A stretch of 35,892 bases of DNA from Opitutaceae bacterium (GTDB lineage Bacteria > Verrucomicrobiota > Verrucomicrobiia > Opitutales > Opitutaceae). Under the pieces are notes generated by a model. It was not told the DNA's origin. It did not search any database and was given only the letters and a program-made list of their open reading frames with translations. The position numbers and the translations under genes were made by a program. The stretch is taken from NCBI GenBank assembly GCA_024711005.1, contig JANJTQ010000096.1, positions 1-35,892 on the forward strand, in the 5' to 3' direction. This document shows, piece after piece, positions 28,394 through 35,892 of this stretch (position 1 is the first letter of the stretch; every line of letters begins with the position of its first letter).

Positions 28394-29059
28394 ATGATCG
28401 AAGCAATTCACCTCAAGCTCTGCGGCCAAACCCGCCTGGAAGACGCACAGGTGGCGGCTGGTATCGGGGCGGATTATCTCGGCTTTATTCTGTATCCGAA
28501 GTCGCCGCGTTTTCTGTCGCTCGACCGCTACAAGGAACTCGCGCCGAACCTTCCAACCGGTCCTCGGCGCGTCGCGGTGATGGTGGAGCCGTCCGATGAC
28601 GACCTGGCGGCGGCTCTCGGCGCGGGGTTCGATTTCTTCCAGATTCATTTTTCACACACGACGCCGCTCTCGACGTTGCAAGACTGGTCACGGCAGGTGG
28701 GCGCGCATCGGCTCTGGCTCGCTCCCAAGCTGCCGCCTGAGGTGGACGTCTCGGTGGAATGGCTGCCGCTCGCCGCCACGTTTTTACTGGATACTTTTCA
28801 CGCCGGTGGGTTCGGCGGTTCCGGAATGACCGGAGACTGGGACAAGTTCTCCCGTCATCGGCAGGCGCATCCGCAGCACACGTGGATTCTCGCGGGCGGA
28901 CTTAATCCGGACAACATCGCGGGGGCCATCGAGCGCAGCGGCACCTTCCATGTCGATGTGAACAGCGGCGTGGAGTCGTCGCCCGGACTGAAAGACCCTG
29001 AAAAACTGAAGCGGCTGGCGGATGTCCTGGCGCGGCGAAGTCAGGCCGGGGCCGGCTGA
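28394..29059 (+). CDS. trpF: phosphoribosylanthranilate isomerase
   Basis: TIM-barrel isomerase of 221 residues, the third step of tryptophan synthesis. The catalytic Cys is in HLKLCGQTRLEDA (usual KICGIT/KICGLT), and the catalytic Asp is in FLLDTFHAGGFGGSGMTGDW. Phosphate-binding loops WILAGGLNPDNI and DVNSGVESSPGLKD close the barrel. FGGSGMTGDW differs from the common GGTGKTFDW but keeps the glycines and DW. The ATG at 28394 is the family start; there is no strong Shine-Dalgarno. It is an isolated trp gene here, with no trpBA, trpC or trpD neighbour in the window. It is convergent with rho. Confidence 0.93.
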   Translation: MIEAIHLKLCGQTRLEDAQVAAGIGADYLGFILYPKSPRFLSLDRYKELAPNLPTGPRRVAVMVEPSDDDLAAALGAGFDFFQIHFSHTTPLSTLQDWSRQVGAHRLWLAPKLPPEVDVSVEWLPLAATFLLDTFHAGGFGGSGMTGDWDKFSRHRQAHPQHTWILAGGLNPDNIAGAIERSGTFHVDVNSGVESSPGLKDPEKLKRLADVLARRSQAGAG

Positions 29060-29098
29060 ACGGAGCCAGTGCCGGGGAATTTGCTTGTCGATTACTTC

Positions 29099-29146
29099 CC
29101 GGCCGAAGCGACGCCCCTTTGAAGACGTCGCTCCGAGGACGGCCGG
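29099..29146. terminator. nested hairpin between convergent trpF and rho
   Basis: Outer stem CCGGCCG/CGGCCGG (29099-29105 with 29140-29146) encloses AGCGACG/CGTCGCT (29107-29113 with 29126-29132). It lies 3 bases from the rho stop. Neither strand has a clear T-tract, but the position between convergent genes suggests a bidirectional terminator. Confidence 0.5.
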
Positions 29147-29149
29147 ACT

Positions 29150-30379
29150 TTACCGGGCGATCAGCTTCAAGAACTCTTCGTTGTTTTTCGTCTTCGAGAG
29201 GCGGGCGATCATCGTGTCGGTGGCTTCCTCGATTTTCTGGGCGACCAGTGCGCGACGAAAGAAATGGATCGCGTCGAGCTTCTTGGCGTCGATGAGGAGC
29301 TCCTCTTTACGCGTGCCGGACGACTGGATGTTCATCGCGGGCCAGAGGCGCATCTCGGCGCATTTGCGATCGAGGACAAGGTCGCTGTTGCCGGTGCCCT
29401 TGAACTCTTGGAAAATGACGTCGTCCATGCGGCTGCCGGTTTCGACGAGCACGGAGGCCACGATGGTGAGCGAACCGCCTTCTTCGATATTACGGGCGGC
29501 GGCGAAGAGCTGACGGGGTTTTTCGAGGGCGCGCACATCAAGGCCGCCGGAGCCGGTGCGGCCGGAGTTTCTCATGGTGTTGTGGGCGCGGGCAAGGCGG
29601 GTGATCGAATCGATGAAGAGGACGACATCGCGGCCGACCTCCGTGAGACGCTTGGCGCGTTCGATCGCCATGTCGGCGATGCGCACGTGACTGTCCACGT
29701 TTTCGTCGTTCGACGAAGCCCAGATCTCGGCGGGAACGCTGCGGCGGAAGTCGGTGACCTCCTCGGGACGCTCGTCGACGAGGAGAATCATGACGTGGCA
29801 CTCGGGATGGTTTTGAAGGACGCCCAACGCCATGTCGCGGAGGAGAGTGGTCTTGCCGGTGCGGGGCGGGGCGACGATAAGGCCGCGGGTGCCTTTGCCG
29901 ATGGGGCAGAAAAGATCGACGGCGCGGGTGGTCATGCGGCCGTCCTTGAGCTCCATCTTGAGCTGCTTGTCAGGCGACATGCTGGTGAGCGCGGTGAAGT
30001 CCATCTTCGCCTTGCGATCTTCGATGCTGAGGCCGTCGACGGTCTCGACGAACTTCATCTTGGGGTTGGGGAAGCGGCCTTCGGCGGGCCAGGCGGTGCC
30101 GGTGATATGGCTGCCTTGGCGGAGCTTGAAACGACGAATCAATTCCTTCGGGACGAAGGTGTCGGTCGGCCGGCGTTTGCCGTAGCGGGTAAGGTCAAGG
30201 AGCTGTCCGTTTCCGCCCTTCTGGGTGTCGATATCGAGGACGCCCTCGACTTGGATCACGTTCTCCGGGCGCTCCACGGGTTGGGCGGCGGCGACGGCGG
30301 TGGCAGGCGCGGAGTTGGCGTCGGGAGCGGTCTCCGACGGGGTGATGTCGGAGGGCGTTTGGGCAGGGTTAGTAGCCAT
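29150..30379 (-). CDS. rho: transcription termination factor Rho
   Basis: Hexameric RNA-dependent ATPase/translocase of 409 residues ending transcription. After an A/P/S/T-rich leader (about residues 1-40), the RNA-binding cold-shock-like domain carries EGVLDIDTQKGGNGQLLDL and FVPKELIRRFKLRQG. The ATPase core has the P-loop GLIVAPPRTGKTTLLRDMA near 165, VDERPEEVTDFRRSV near 200, the Walker B sequence VVLFIDSITRLARAHN near 255, and the Q-loop and R-loop segments RNSGRTGSGGLDVRALEKP and FKGTGNSDLVLDR. All are intact. The ATG at 30379 begins the polar leader; a longer frame to 30427 exists but looks non-coding. It is divergent from acs over 131 bases. Confidence 0.97.
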   Translation of the reverse strand: MATNPAQTPSDITPSETAPDANSAPATAVAAAQPVERPENVIQVEGVLDIDTQKGGNGQLLDLTRYGKRRPTDTFVPKELIRRFKLRQGSHITGTAWPAEGRFPNPKMKFVETVDGLSIEDRKAKMDFTALTSMSPDKQLKMELKDGRMTTRAVDLFCPIGKGTRGLIVAPPRTGKTTLLRDMALGVLQNHPECHVMILLVDERPEEVTDFRRSVPAEIWASSNDENVDSHVRIADMAIERAKRLTEVGRDVVLFIDSITRLARAHNTMRNSGRTGSGGLDVRALEKPRQLFAAARNIEEGGSLTIVASVLVETGSRMDDVIFQEFKGTGNSDLVLDRKCAEMRLWPAMNIQSSGTRKEELLIDAKKLDAIHFFRRALVAQKIEEATDTMIARLSKTKNNEEFLKLIAR

Positions 30380-30510
30380 GTAGATAAATTGATGAAGAAT
30401 GACGAATACGGACGCTTGACGCTGCAAACCTGGGTCGGAATAAGGGCTTGAGTGTCACACGCGCGAATGACCGCGCGACTTGAGAAAATCACCCCAATAA
30501 AGCCTCTAAC

Positions 30511-32460
30511 GTGTCAGACCAAAAGATTACCGCATCCTCCCGTGAGAAACGGGTTTTCAAACCTTCGGCCGAGTTCCAACGTCAAGCCAATCTCGGGAGT
30601 CTCGCTTCGTATAAGAAGCTGTATGCCGAGTCTGTCAACACCCCAGAAAAATTCTGGGGTCGGCAGGCCAAGGAGTTGCTCGTTTGGCGCAAATCGTTCA
30701 CCAGCGTGCTCAAATGGAAGGCCCCCCATGCCGAGTGGTTCTCGGGAGGAAAACTCAACGTCGCCGAGAACTGCCTCGATCGACACGTTGGCACCGCGCG
30801 TGAGAACAAGGCGGCGATTATTTTCGAGGGCGAGCCGGGCGATGTGCGCACCATCACCTACAAGCAGCTTACGATGCACGTTTGCCGCCTCGCGCACGTG
30901 TTCGAAAACATGGGTATTACCGCGGGTGATCGCGTGGCGATCTACCTGCCGATGGTTCCCGAGGCGATCATTGCGATGCTCGCCTGCGCCCGCATCGGTG
31001 CGGTGCACACGGTGATTTTTGGCGGGTTCAGTTCCGAGGCCATCAAGGACCGCATCAACGATTGCAAAGCCAAGCTCGTGATCACCGCCGACGGCGGCTG
31101 GCGTCGCGGCAAGGTCGTCGAGCTCAAGTCCGCCGTGGATCGCGCGCTCGAAGACACTCCCAGCGTGCAATCCGTCATCGTGCTCAAGCGCACCGACAGC
31201 CCCGTCAAGATGGTCGATGGCCGCGATATCTGGTGGCACGATGCCTGGAAGGGCGGCCCGAATCAGCACAAGGCCAAGGCGTTCAACAGCGAGCATCCGC
31301 TCTTCATTCTCTACACCAGTGGCAGCACCGGAAAACCGAAGGGCGTGTTGCACACCAGCGCGGGTTATCTGCTCGGTGCGAAAATGTCCTCGCACTACGT
31401 TTTCGATCTCAAGGAAAACGACCGCTACTTCTGCTCCGCCGACATCGGCTGGATCACCGGCCACAGCTACGTCGTTTACGGCCTGCTGGCCAATGGTTCG
31501 ACGGTGTTCCTTTACGAGGGGGCGCCCAACCAGCCCGAGCCCGACCGGTTCTGGCAGATGATCGATCGTCACGCGATCACGATCCTGTACACCGCGCCCA
31601 CCGCGATTCGCGCCTTCATGCGTTGGGGCGACAACTACGTCCTTAGCCACCGCCTCGATTCGTTGCGCCTGCTGGGTTCCGTCGGCGAGCCGATCAGCCC
31701 CGAGGCCTGGCGTTGGTATCACAAGATGATCGGCAAGGGCCGTTGTCCGATTGTGGATACCTGGTGGCAGACCGAAACCGGCGCCATCATGATCGCGCCG
31801 CTTCCCGGAGCGGTGCCGCTCAAGCCGGGTTCCGCGAGCCTGCCGTTCTTCGGCGTGTCCGCGAAGATCGTCGATGAGCGGGGCAAGGAAGTGCCACGCG
31901 GCACCGATGGAAAGATGATCATCACCAAGCCCTGGCCCTCGATGCTTCGCACGCTGTGGGGCGATGACGAGCGCTTCCAAAAAACCTACTTCGGCGACTA
32001 TCCCGGCGTCTACTTCACCGGCGACGGCGCGAAGCAGGACAAGGACGGTTACTTCTGGATCTCGGGTCGCGTGGACGACGTGCTCAACATCTCCGGCCAT
32101 CGCATCGGCACCGCCGAAGTCGAGGCCGCGCTGGCGACGCATCCCGCGGTGGCCGAGGCGGCCGCAGTGGGCCGCCCCGACGACCTGAAGGGTCATGCGC
32201 TGGTGGTGTTCGTTTCGCTCAAGATCGGTGTCGCCTCCAGCGATGCGTTGAAAGAGGAACTGCGCGCGCACATCGGACGTGAGATCGGTTCGTTTGCGAA
32301 GCCCGACGCCGTGCGTTTTGCGACGGGTCTGCCGAAGACCCGTTCGGGCAAAATCATGCGCCGCATCCTCAAGGAGATCGCCGCCGGCCGCGAGGTGAAG
32401 GGCGACACGACGACCCTGGAGGATTTCTCCGTGATCGCCGCCTTGCAGTCGGAAGATTGA
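30511..32460 (+). CDS. acs: acetyl-CoA synthetase (AMP-forming)
   Basis: Cytosolic enzyme of 649 residues activating acetate to acetyl-CoA through acetyl-AMP. Diagnostic features are the ACS N-terminal cap ([23 protein letters not shown]), [15 protein letters not shown] with the CoA-site residues, the P-loop [20 protein letters not shown] near 265, [30 protein letters not shown] near 415, the hinge [19 protein letters not shown], and the regulatory lysine in [11 protein letters not shown] near 610, target of acetylation. The start is a GTG at 30511; no Shine-Dalgarno is evident. A hairpin CGCGCG-AATGAC-CGCGCG (30460-30477) lies in the upstream gap between two TTGAG copies. Transcription ends at the hairpin 32520-32541. 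Confidence 0.97.
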   Translation: MSDQKITASSREKRVFKPSAEFQRQANLGSLASYKKLYAESVNTPEKFWGRQAKELLVWRKSFTSVLKWKAPHAEWFSGGKLNVAENCLDRHVGTARENKAAIIFEGEPGDVRTITYKQLTMHVCRLAHVFENMGITAGDRVAIYLPMVPEAIIAMLACARIGAVHTVIFGGFSSEAIKDRINDCKAKLVITADGGWRRGKVVELKSAVDRALEDTPSVQSVIVLKRTDSPVKMVDGRDIWWHDAWKGGPNQHKAKAFNSEHPLFILYTSGSTGKPKGVLHTSAGYLLGAKMSSHYVFDLKENDRYFCSADIGWITGHSYVVYGLLANGSTVFLYEGAPNQPEPDRFWQMIDRHAITILYTAPTAIRAFMRWGDNYVLSHRLDSLRLLGSVGEPISPEAWRWYHKMIGKGRCPIVDTWWQTETGAIMIAPLPGAVPLKPGSASLPFFGVSAKIVDERGKEVPRGTDGKMIITKPWPSMLRTLWGDDERFQKTYFGDYPGVYFTGDGAKQDKDGYFWISGRVDDVLNISGHRIGTAEVEAALATHPAVAEAAAVGRPDDLKGHALVVFVSLKIGVASSDALKEELRAHIGREIGSFAKPDAVRFATGLPKTRSGKIMRRILKEIAAGREVKGDTTTLEDFSVIAALQSED

Positions 32461-32514
32461 GATTGAGCTGACTCGATCCGACGCGGCTGGTCGCTGCGTC
32501 TATTTTGAAATGGA

Positions 32515-32546
32515 AACAGCCCGAGGCCGAGATGCCTCGGGTTGTT
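32515..32546 (+). terminator. intrinsic terminator of acs
   Basis: CCCGAGGC (32520-32527) pairs with GCCTCGGG (32534-32541) around a 6-base loop. Flanking AACA/TGTT extend the stem after one mismatch, and a T-rich tail (TTGTTTATCTT) follows on the plus strand. It sits between the acs stop and the convergent permease operon. Confidence 0.75.
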
Positions 32547-32593
32547 TATCTTGTGAAACAGTCGAAGGTTTGAACGCGGAGCTGCCGCGTAGT

Positions 32594-32614
32594 TTGTCAC
32601 TTATTAAGTGACAA
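32594..32614. other. 9-bp palindrome over the permease stop codon
   Basis: TTGTCACTT (32594-32602) and AAGTGACAA (32606-32614) form a perfect stem with a 3-base loop. It includes the last codons and the TGA (32599-32597) of the distal permease. It is AT-rich, unlike the surroundings. A terminator without T-tract, an mRNA-stabilising end or a protein-binding site are all possible. Confidence 0.6.
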
Positions 32615-33457
32615 GCCGGTTCGGCGAAGGCGGTGTCCGCGGATAACGAGGGTTGCGACGAAGATCAGGGTCTGGACGAGGACGATGCAGGCGGCCGGCG
32701 ATCCGTCGGCGAAAAAGCTGATGTAGACGCCCGCAATTGCGGAGCCGACGGCGATTACCGCGGCGACGACGAGCATGCGATCGAAGCGTTTGGTCAGCAG
32801 AAGGGCGGTCGCTCCCGGCGTGATCAACACGGCGATCACGAGGATGAGCCCCACGGCTTTCATTGCCGCGACGATCGCGAGCGACAGAAGGATGAGCAGC
32901 AGGTAGGTGAGCGCGCGCACCGGACGTCCGATGGCGCGTGCGTGGGTGGGATCGAAGCAGACCAGCATAAGATCACGGCGCAGCACGAGGACTGTTCCTA
33001 GGACGATGACCGAGAGCAGGCCGGTTTCCCACAGTTGGTCATGGGTGACGCCAAGGATGTTGCCGAAGAGGATGTGATCGAGGTGCAGGTCGCTCGGCGT
33101 TCTTGAAAACAACACGAGGCCGACCGCGAACAGGCCGGTGAAAACCACACCCATGACGGTGTCTTCCTTGATGCGACTGTTGTTTTTTATCCAGCCGGTG
33201 GCGACCGCGCAGAAAAGTCCGCTGCCAAATGCGCCCACCGACAGCGGAATGCCGGCGATGTACGCGAGCACGATGCCGGGCAACACGGCGTGCGAAATCG
33301 CGTCACCCATCAGCGACCAGCCACGCAGAACCAGGAAACAGGACAACACCGCGCCGACCGCCGCCACGAGTGCGCCGACGGCGAACGCTTGCAGCATAAA
33401 CCCAAACTGAAAGGGCTGAGACAGCGTATCGACCACGTTGAGCAGCGTGTCGATCAT
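32597..33457 (-). CDS. metal ABC transporter permease (ABC-3/ZnuB-MntB type), distal
   Basis: Inner-membrane permease of 286 residues with about 8-9 hydrophobic segments, part of a Zn/Mn/Fe importer. Family motifs are VLRGWSLMGDAISHAVLPGIVLAY near residue 44 and, toward the C-terminus, AAMKAVGLILVIAVLITPGATALLL. The ATG at 33457 has AGGAG 7 bases upstream and overlaps the TGA of the upstream permease (ATGA at 33457-33454). The two permeases are homologous to each other, suggesting a heterodimeric channel. The metal cannot be told from sequence. The last codons lie in a 9-bp palindrome. Confidence 0.93.
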   Translation of the reverse strand: MIDTLLNVVDTLSQPFQFGFMLQAFAVGALVAAVGAVLSCFLVLRGWSLMGDAISHAVLPGIVLAYIAGIPLSVGAFGSGLFCAVATGWIKNNSRIKEDTVMGVVFTGLFAVGLVLFSRTPSDLHLDHILFGNILGVTHDQLWETGLLSVIVLGTVLVLRRDLMLVCFDPTHARAIGRPVRALTYLLLILLSLAIVAAMKAVGLILVIAVLITPGATALLLTKRFDRMLVVAAVIAVGSAIAGVYISFFADGSPAACIVLVQTLIFVATLVIRGHRLRRTGLSLNK

Positions 33458-34335
33458 GACTGGGCTCCTGATTGAAGTGCACGACGCCGTGCGCGGCGTC
33501 CGGCGAGCAGGCCGTGTTTACGCGCGAAAACGAGAGCGGCGAGGAAGACCAATGTTTGCAGGGTCACGATGCAGCCGCCGGGTTCCGCATCCACAAAGTA
33601 GCTGGCGTAGGCGCCGATGAAGGATGTGACCGCGCCGATGGCCGCCCCGAGAAGGAGCATTGCGCCAAAGCGATCGGTCAGAAGATAGGCGGTGGCGCCG
33701 GGCGTCACGAGCACTGCGATCACGAGGATCGCACCGACCGCCTGCAGCGCGGCGACCGCCGTGGCGGAGAGCAGGAGCAGTAACAGAACGTGGAGAAAAC
33801 CGGCGCGCAGTCCGATCGCGCGGGCTTGATTCGGATCGAAGCAGAAGAGGAGCAAGTCGCGCCATTTCAGGGCGATCACGACCAGACAGATGGCGGCGAC
33901 GATCACGATTTGAAGGATGTCCTTCGTGGCAATTCCCAGGATGTTGCCGAGCACGATACTGCGAAGATCGATTCCGCTGGGGAAAATCGAAATGAGCAGG
34001 ACTCCGAGTGCGAAGAACGACGTGAACACGATGCCGATCACCGCGTCCTCGCGAACCGGCGTTTTCATTTTGACGAATGCCATCGCGGCGGCGGCGAGGA
34101 TTCCGCTGGTGAAGGCGCCAAGCGCGAAAGGCACGCCCGCCAAGTAAGCGATCGCGACACCCGGAACGACCGCGTGTGAAAGCGCGTCGCCCATGAGCGA
34201 CCAGCCCTTGAGCGTGATGAAACCGGAGAGCAGACCACAGACGCCGCCGATCAACGTACACGTCCACATCGCGGTGAACATGTAGTCGTATTGAAACGGG
34301 ATGAGCAGCGGGAGGAGCCAGTCAGGCGTGGTCAT
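33454..34335 (-). CDS. metal ABC transporter permease (ABC-3/ZnuB-MntB type), proximal
   Basis: Second permease of the metal importer, 293 residues. It has the same signature blocks as its downstream paralogue (TLKGWSLMGDALSHAVVPGVAIAY near 43; LQAVGAILVIAVLVTPGATAYLL near 210) and a basic C-terminal tail (RKHGLLAGRRARRRALQ). The ATG at 34335 fits the family start; a longer frame to 34383 is not family-like. The ATG overlaps the TGA of a 48-codon frame that carries a REP-like palindrome, and the gene's own TGA overlaps the next ATG. The whole unit from ATPase to last permease is therefore a chain of ATGA junctions. Confidence 0.93.
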   Translation of the reverse strand: MTTPDWLLPLLIPFQYDYMFTAMWTCTLIGGVCGLLSGFITLKGWSLMGDALSHAVVPGVAIAYLAGVPFALGAFTSGILAAAAMAFVKMKTPVREDAVIGIVFTSFFALGVLLISIFPSGIDLRSIVLGNILGIATKDILQIVIVAAICLVVIALKWRDLLLFCFDPNQARAIGLRAGFLHVLLLLLLSATAVAALQAVGAILVIAVLVTPGATAYLLTDRFGAMLLLGAAIGAVTSFIGAYASYFVDAEPGGCIVTLQTLVFLAALVFARKHGLLAGRRARRRALQSGAQS

Positions 34336-34478
34336 GGCTGGATGCTGGAACGTGCTGCCAAACCGGCGCGGAACGGAGTCCACGCCCCACCTGCCGGCGC
34401 ACGGGCCGGACTCCGAGGTAGGGCGGCCACTCCGCTGGCCGCCGTGCTTGGGATGGTTGCGTGCGTCGCTGTGCTCAT
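34332..34478 (-). CDS. 48-codon bridging ORF between ATPase and permease (doubtful gene)
   Basis: Frame of 48 codons starting [20 protein letters not shown]. Its ATG overlaps the ATPase TGA (34478-34475) and its TGA overlaps the permease ATG (34335-34332). The product is A/P/R/S-rich, matches no known family, and its middle is encoded by a REP-like palindrome. It is therefore more likely a translated spacer that keeps ribosomes coupled across an inserted repeat than a functional protein. Confidence 0.3.
   Translation of the reverse strand: MSTATHATIPSTAASGVAALPRSPARAPAGGAWTPFRAGLAARSSIQP
34422..34443. repeat. REP-like palindrome in the metal-transporter operon
   Basis: GGCGGCCA (34422-34429) and TGGCCGCC (34436-34443) form a perfect 8-bp stem with a 6-base loop. 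A GGTA sequence precedes it on the plus strand (34417-34420). The GC-rich hairpin with a short conserved flank looks like REP/RAYT-type intergenic repeats, and from memory similar sequences occur widely in Opitutaceae. No second copy was noticed in this window. Confidence 0.55.
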
Positions 34479-35395
34479 GGCTGGTCCTGTTCTTTTTCGC
34501 GCTCGTCCATGAGATCTTCGCGGCCGGTGCGGTCGCGGTATTCGAGATGGCCTTTTTTGCCGAGCACCAGCGGACGTTCGTCGTCGGTGAGCACGGTCAC
34601 CTGACGGCCGTCGTGATCGGTGACGGTGGAGCGGTCGAGATCGAAGTGGCGGAGCGCGCCGCCGAAGGCCCGGACGAGATTTTCGGGCGTGAACACCTCG
34701 GCGGTGGGGCCGTAGGCGAGCACGGTGCGGTTGATGAGCACGACCTGGTCGCAAAACTCGGGAACGGAACCGAGGTTGTGCGTGGAGACAAGGATGAGGC
34801 GCCCCTCGGCGCGGAGTTCGCGGAGAAGCGTGGTGATGGCCTCTTCGGTTTTCACATCGACGCCGGTGAAGGGCTCATCGAGGAGGATGACCCGGCCGCG
34901 TTGGGCGAGGGCGCGGGCGACGAAAACGCGTTTTTTTTGTCCGCCGGAGAGTTCGCCGATCTGGCGCTCGCGGAAATCCCACATGCCGACGCGACGAAGG
35001 CTTTCCTCGACGGCGGCGCGGTCGGCGGCGTTGGGGATGCGGAGGAAGTTCATGTAGCCATAGCGGCCCATCATGACGACGTCGTGCACGCTGACGGGAA
35101 ACGACCAATCGACCTCCTCGGCTTGGGGAACGTAGGCGACCCAACTCTTCTTTTGTGCGTCACGAACGGGGCAGGCGTTGATCTCGACGCGACCTTTTGA
35201 CGGGGTGAGGAACCCCATGAGCGCTTTGAAGAGCGTCGACTTGCCGGAGCCGTTGACTCCGACAAGTGCGCAGATCGTGCCGCCTTCGAGGCGAAAACTC
35301 GCGTCGCGCAGCGCGGTGTGGCCGTTCGGATAGGTCACGGCCACGTCGAGGGCTTCGAGCGTGAGCGGTTCGCGGGCGACGGCGGGCGTGGTCAT
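34475..35395 (-). CDS. metal ABC transporter ATP-binding protein
   Basis: Cytoplasmic ATPase of 306 residues driving the Zn/Mn-type importer. Motifs present are Walker [10 protein letters not shown] near residue 46, the Q-loop region [20 protein letters not shown] typical of the manganese/zinc subgroup, signature [15 protein letters not shown] near 150, Walker [14 protein letters not shown] and H-loop STHNLGSV. The C-terminus is longer than usual (about 60 extra polar residues, [19 protein letters not shown] onward, ending in D/E/K/R-rich sequence), possibly a regulatory extension. The ATG at 35395 follows the outer-membrane gene by 12 bases, so co-transcription is likely. No substrate-binding protein gene is visible; it may lie beyond the right edge. 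Confidence 0.95.
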   Translation of the reverse strand: MTTPAVAREPLTLEALDVAVTYPNGHTALRDASFRLEGGTICALVGVNGSGKSTLFKALMGFLTPSKGRVEINACPVRDAQKKSWVAYVPQAEEVDWSFPVSVHDVVMMGRYGYMNFLRIPNAADRAAVEESLRRVGMWDFRERQIGELSGGQKKRVFVARALAQRGRVILLDEPFTGVDVKTEEAITTLLRELRAEGRLILVSTHNLGSVPEFCDQVVLINRTVLAYGPTAEVFTPENLVRAFGGALRHFDLDRSTVTDHDGRQVTVLTDDERPLVLGKKGHLEYRDRTGREDLMDEREKEQDQP

Positions 35396-35407
35396 GGATG
35401 TCGTGTG

Positions 35408-35892
35408 TTAGTAACGAAGCGTGAGTCCAAGGAAAGGCTGTACATCGGGCGCGTTGCGGGTGACTCCGAAGTTGCAGCCGCCGTCGAGTTGGGTGTCGGC
35501 GTTGAACGCGTAGGTGAAGCCGAGACTGGCCTGGGCAAGCCAGTCGGTGCCGTCTTCGTAGCTGTGGGCGGAGAAGAACTCGATGTATCCACCGAGTCGC
35601 GACGTGATATCGTGGCTGAACGTGATGGTGTTGATCCATTCGAGATGCCGGTCATTGCCGGTGGCATCGGCGATCAGGTCGAACTCGGTCATCAGTCCCA
35701 TGCCCCAGCCGGCCGGGAGGGCGACGGCGAGGGGGAGGATGAGGCCGCCTTCAACCAGATCGTTGCCCGCGTCGCCGATCTTGAGCGGGATTTTGACGAA
35801 CGGCATCGCGGCAAAGGCGGTGTCGCCACCGTCGTTGCCCCAGAAGTTGTGCTTCACACGGATGGTCAGATCGCCCCAATCATTCGTCGTGG
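35408..35892 (-). CDS. outer-membrane beta-barrel protein, transporter-like (N-terminus beyond window)
   Basis: C-terminal 161 residues of a beta-barrel protein. The frame is open to the right edge, so the true start is outside; a GTG at 35857 is internal. Alternating amphipathic strands (LTIRVKHNFWGND, FVKIPLKIGD, LMTEFDLIAD, GGYIEFFSAHS, ASLGFTYAFNADTQLDGG) and a final QPFLGLTLRY with a C-terminal aromatic residue are typical of an outer-membrane signal. The pattern resembles the PF13557 'MetA-pathway of phenol degradation' transporter family, from memory. Located 12 bases upstream of the metal ABC ATPase, it may be the outer-membrane partner of the importer; that link is inference. Confidence 0.75.
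   Translation of the reverse strand, partial: TTNDWGDLTIRVKHNFWGNDGGDTAFAAMPFVKIPLKIGDAGNDLVEGGLILPLAVALPAGWGMGLMTEFDLIADATGNDRHLEWINTITFSHDITSRLGGYIEFFSAHSYEDGTDWLAQASLGFTYAFNADTQLDGGCNFGVTRNAPDVQPFLGLTLRY

Overview
The window is about 36 kb of GC-rich, gene-dense bacterial chromosome. The gene set (large one-chain PurL, Rho, Acs, SLC13 carrier, metal ABC system with an outer-membrane partner) and the mostly weak Shine-Dalgarno sites fit a Verrucomicrobiota member of the Opitutaceae type. That assignment is from general resemblance, not from a marker gene. No rRNA, tRNA, CRISPR array, transposase or integrase gene was seen.

Layout. (1) 1-2489, minus strand: a sugar-catabolism operon of a DeoR-type repressor, a DhnA/FbaB-type aldolase and a Gfo/Idh/MocA oxidoreductase that runs off the left edge. 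(2) 2490-3559: 1.07 kb without a convincing gene. It is full of hairpins and carries a very strong leftward intrinsic terminator. (3) 3560-19198: a compact, mixed-strand block of nucleic-acid repair, nucleotide and membrane-stress genes. In order these are DUF2267 protein, slipin, NfeD protease, archease, RtcB RNA ligase, a triple PepSY-like exported protein, a divergent PRPP synthetase coupled to a soluble CapA-like phosphatase, then the operon polX-ligA-nrdJ (family X DNA polymerase/PHP, NAD-dependent DNA ligase, B12-dependent ribonucleotide reductase), an 83-residue orphan protein, and a coupled phosphoribosyltransferase plus dienelactone-hydrolase-like enzyme. (4) 19516-32460: ordinary metabolism, with a small membrane protein, SLC13 carrier, metY, purL, a DegT-type aminotransferase, trpF, rho and acs. 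(5) 32597-35892, minus strand: a Zn/Mn-type ABC importer (two permeases and an ATPase) behind an outer-membrane protein that runs off the right edge.

The block at 3.5-19.2 kb is the most interesting part. It brings together RNA ligation (RtcB with archease), DNA gap filling, processing and sealing (PolX, LigA), dNTP supply (RNR), PRPP supply and use (Prs, phosphoribosyltransferase) and membrane quality control (slipin/NfeD). It reads as an accessory damage-recovery module rather than a set of housekeeping copies. Its ligase reading frame is broken by one extra base in an A6 run.

Other signals worth attention: a compact three-way-junction RNA candidate in front of metY, a REP-like palindrome inside the metal-transporter operon that keeps ATGA start/stop overlaps on both sides, an 81-bp element bounded by 11-bp inverted repeats between two convergent genes, and a structured small-RNA candidate in front of the DeoR operon.
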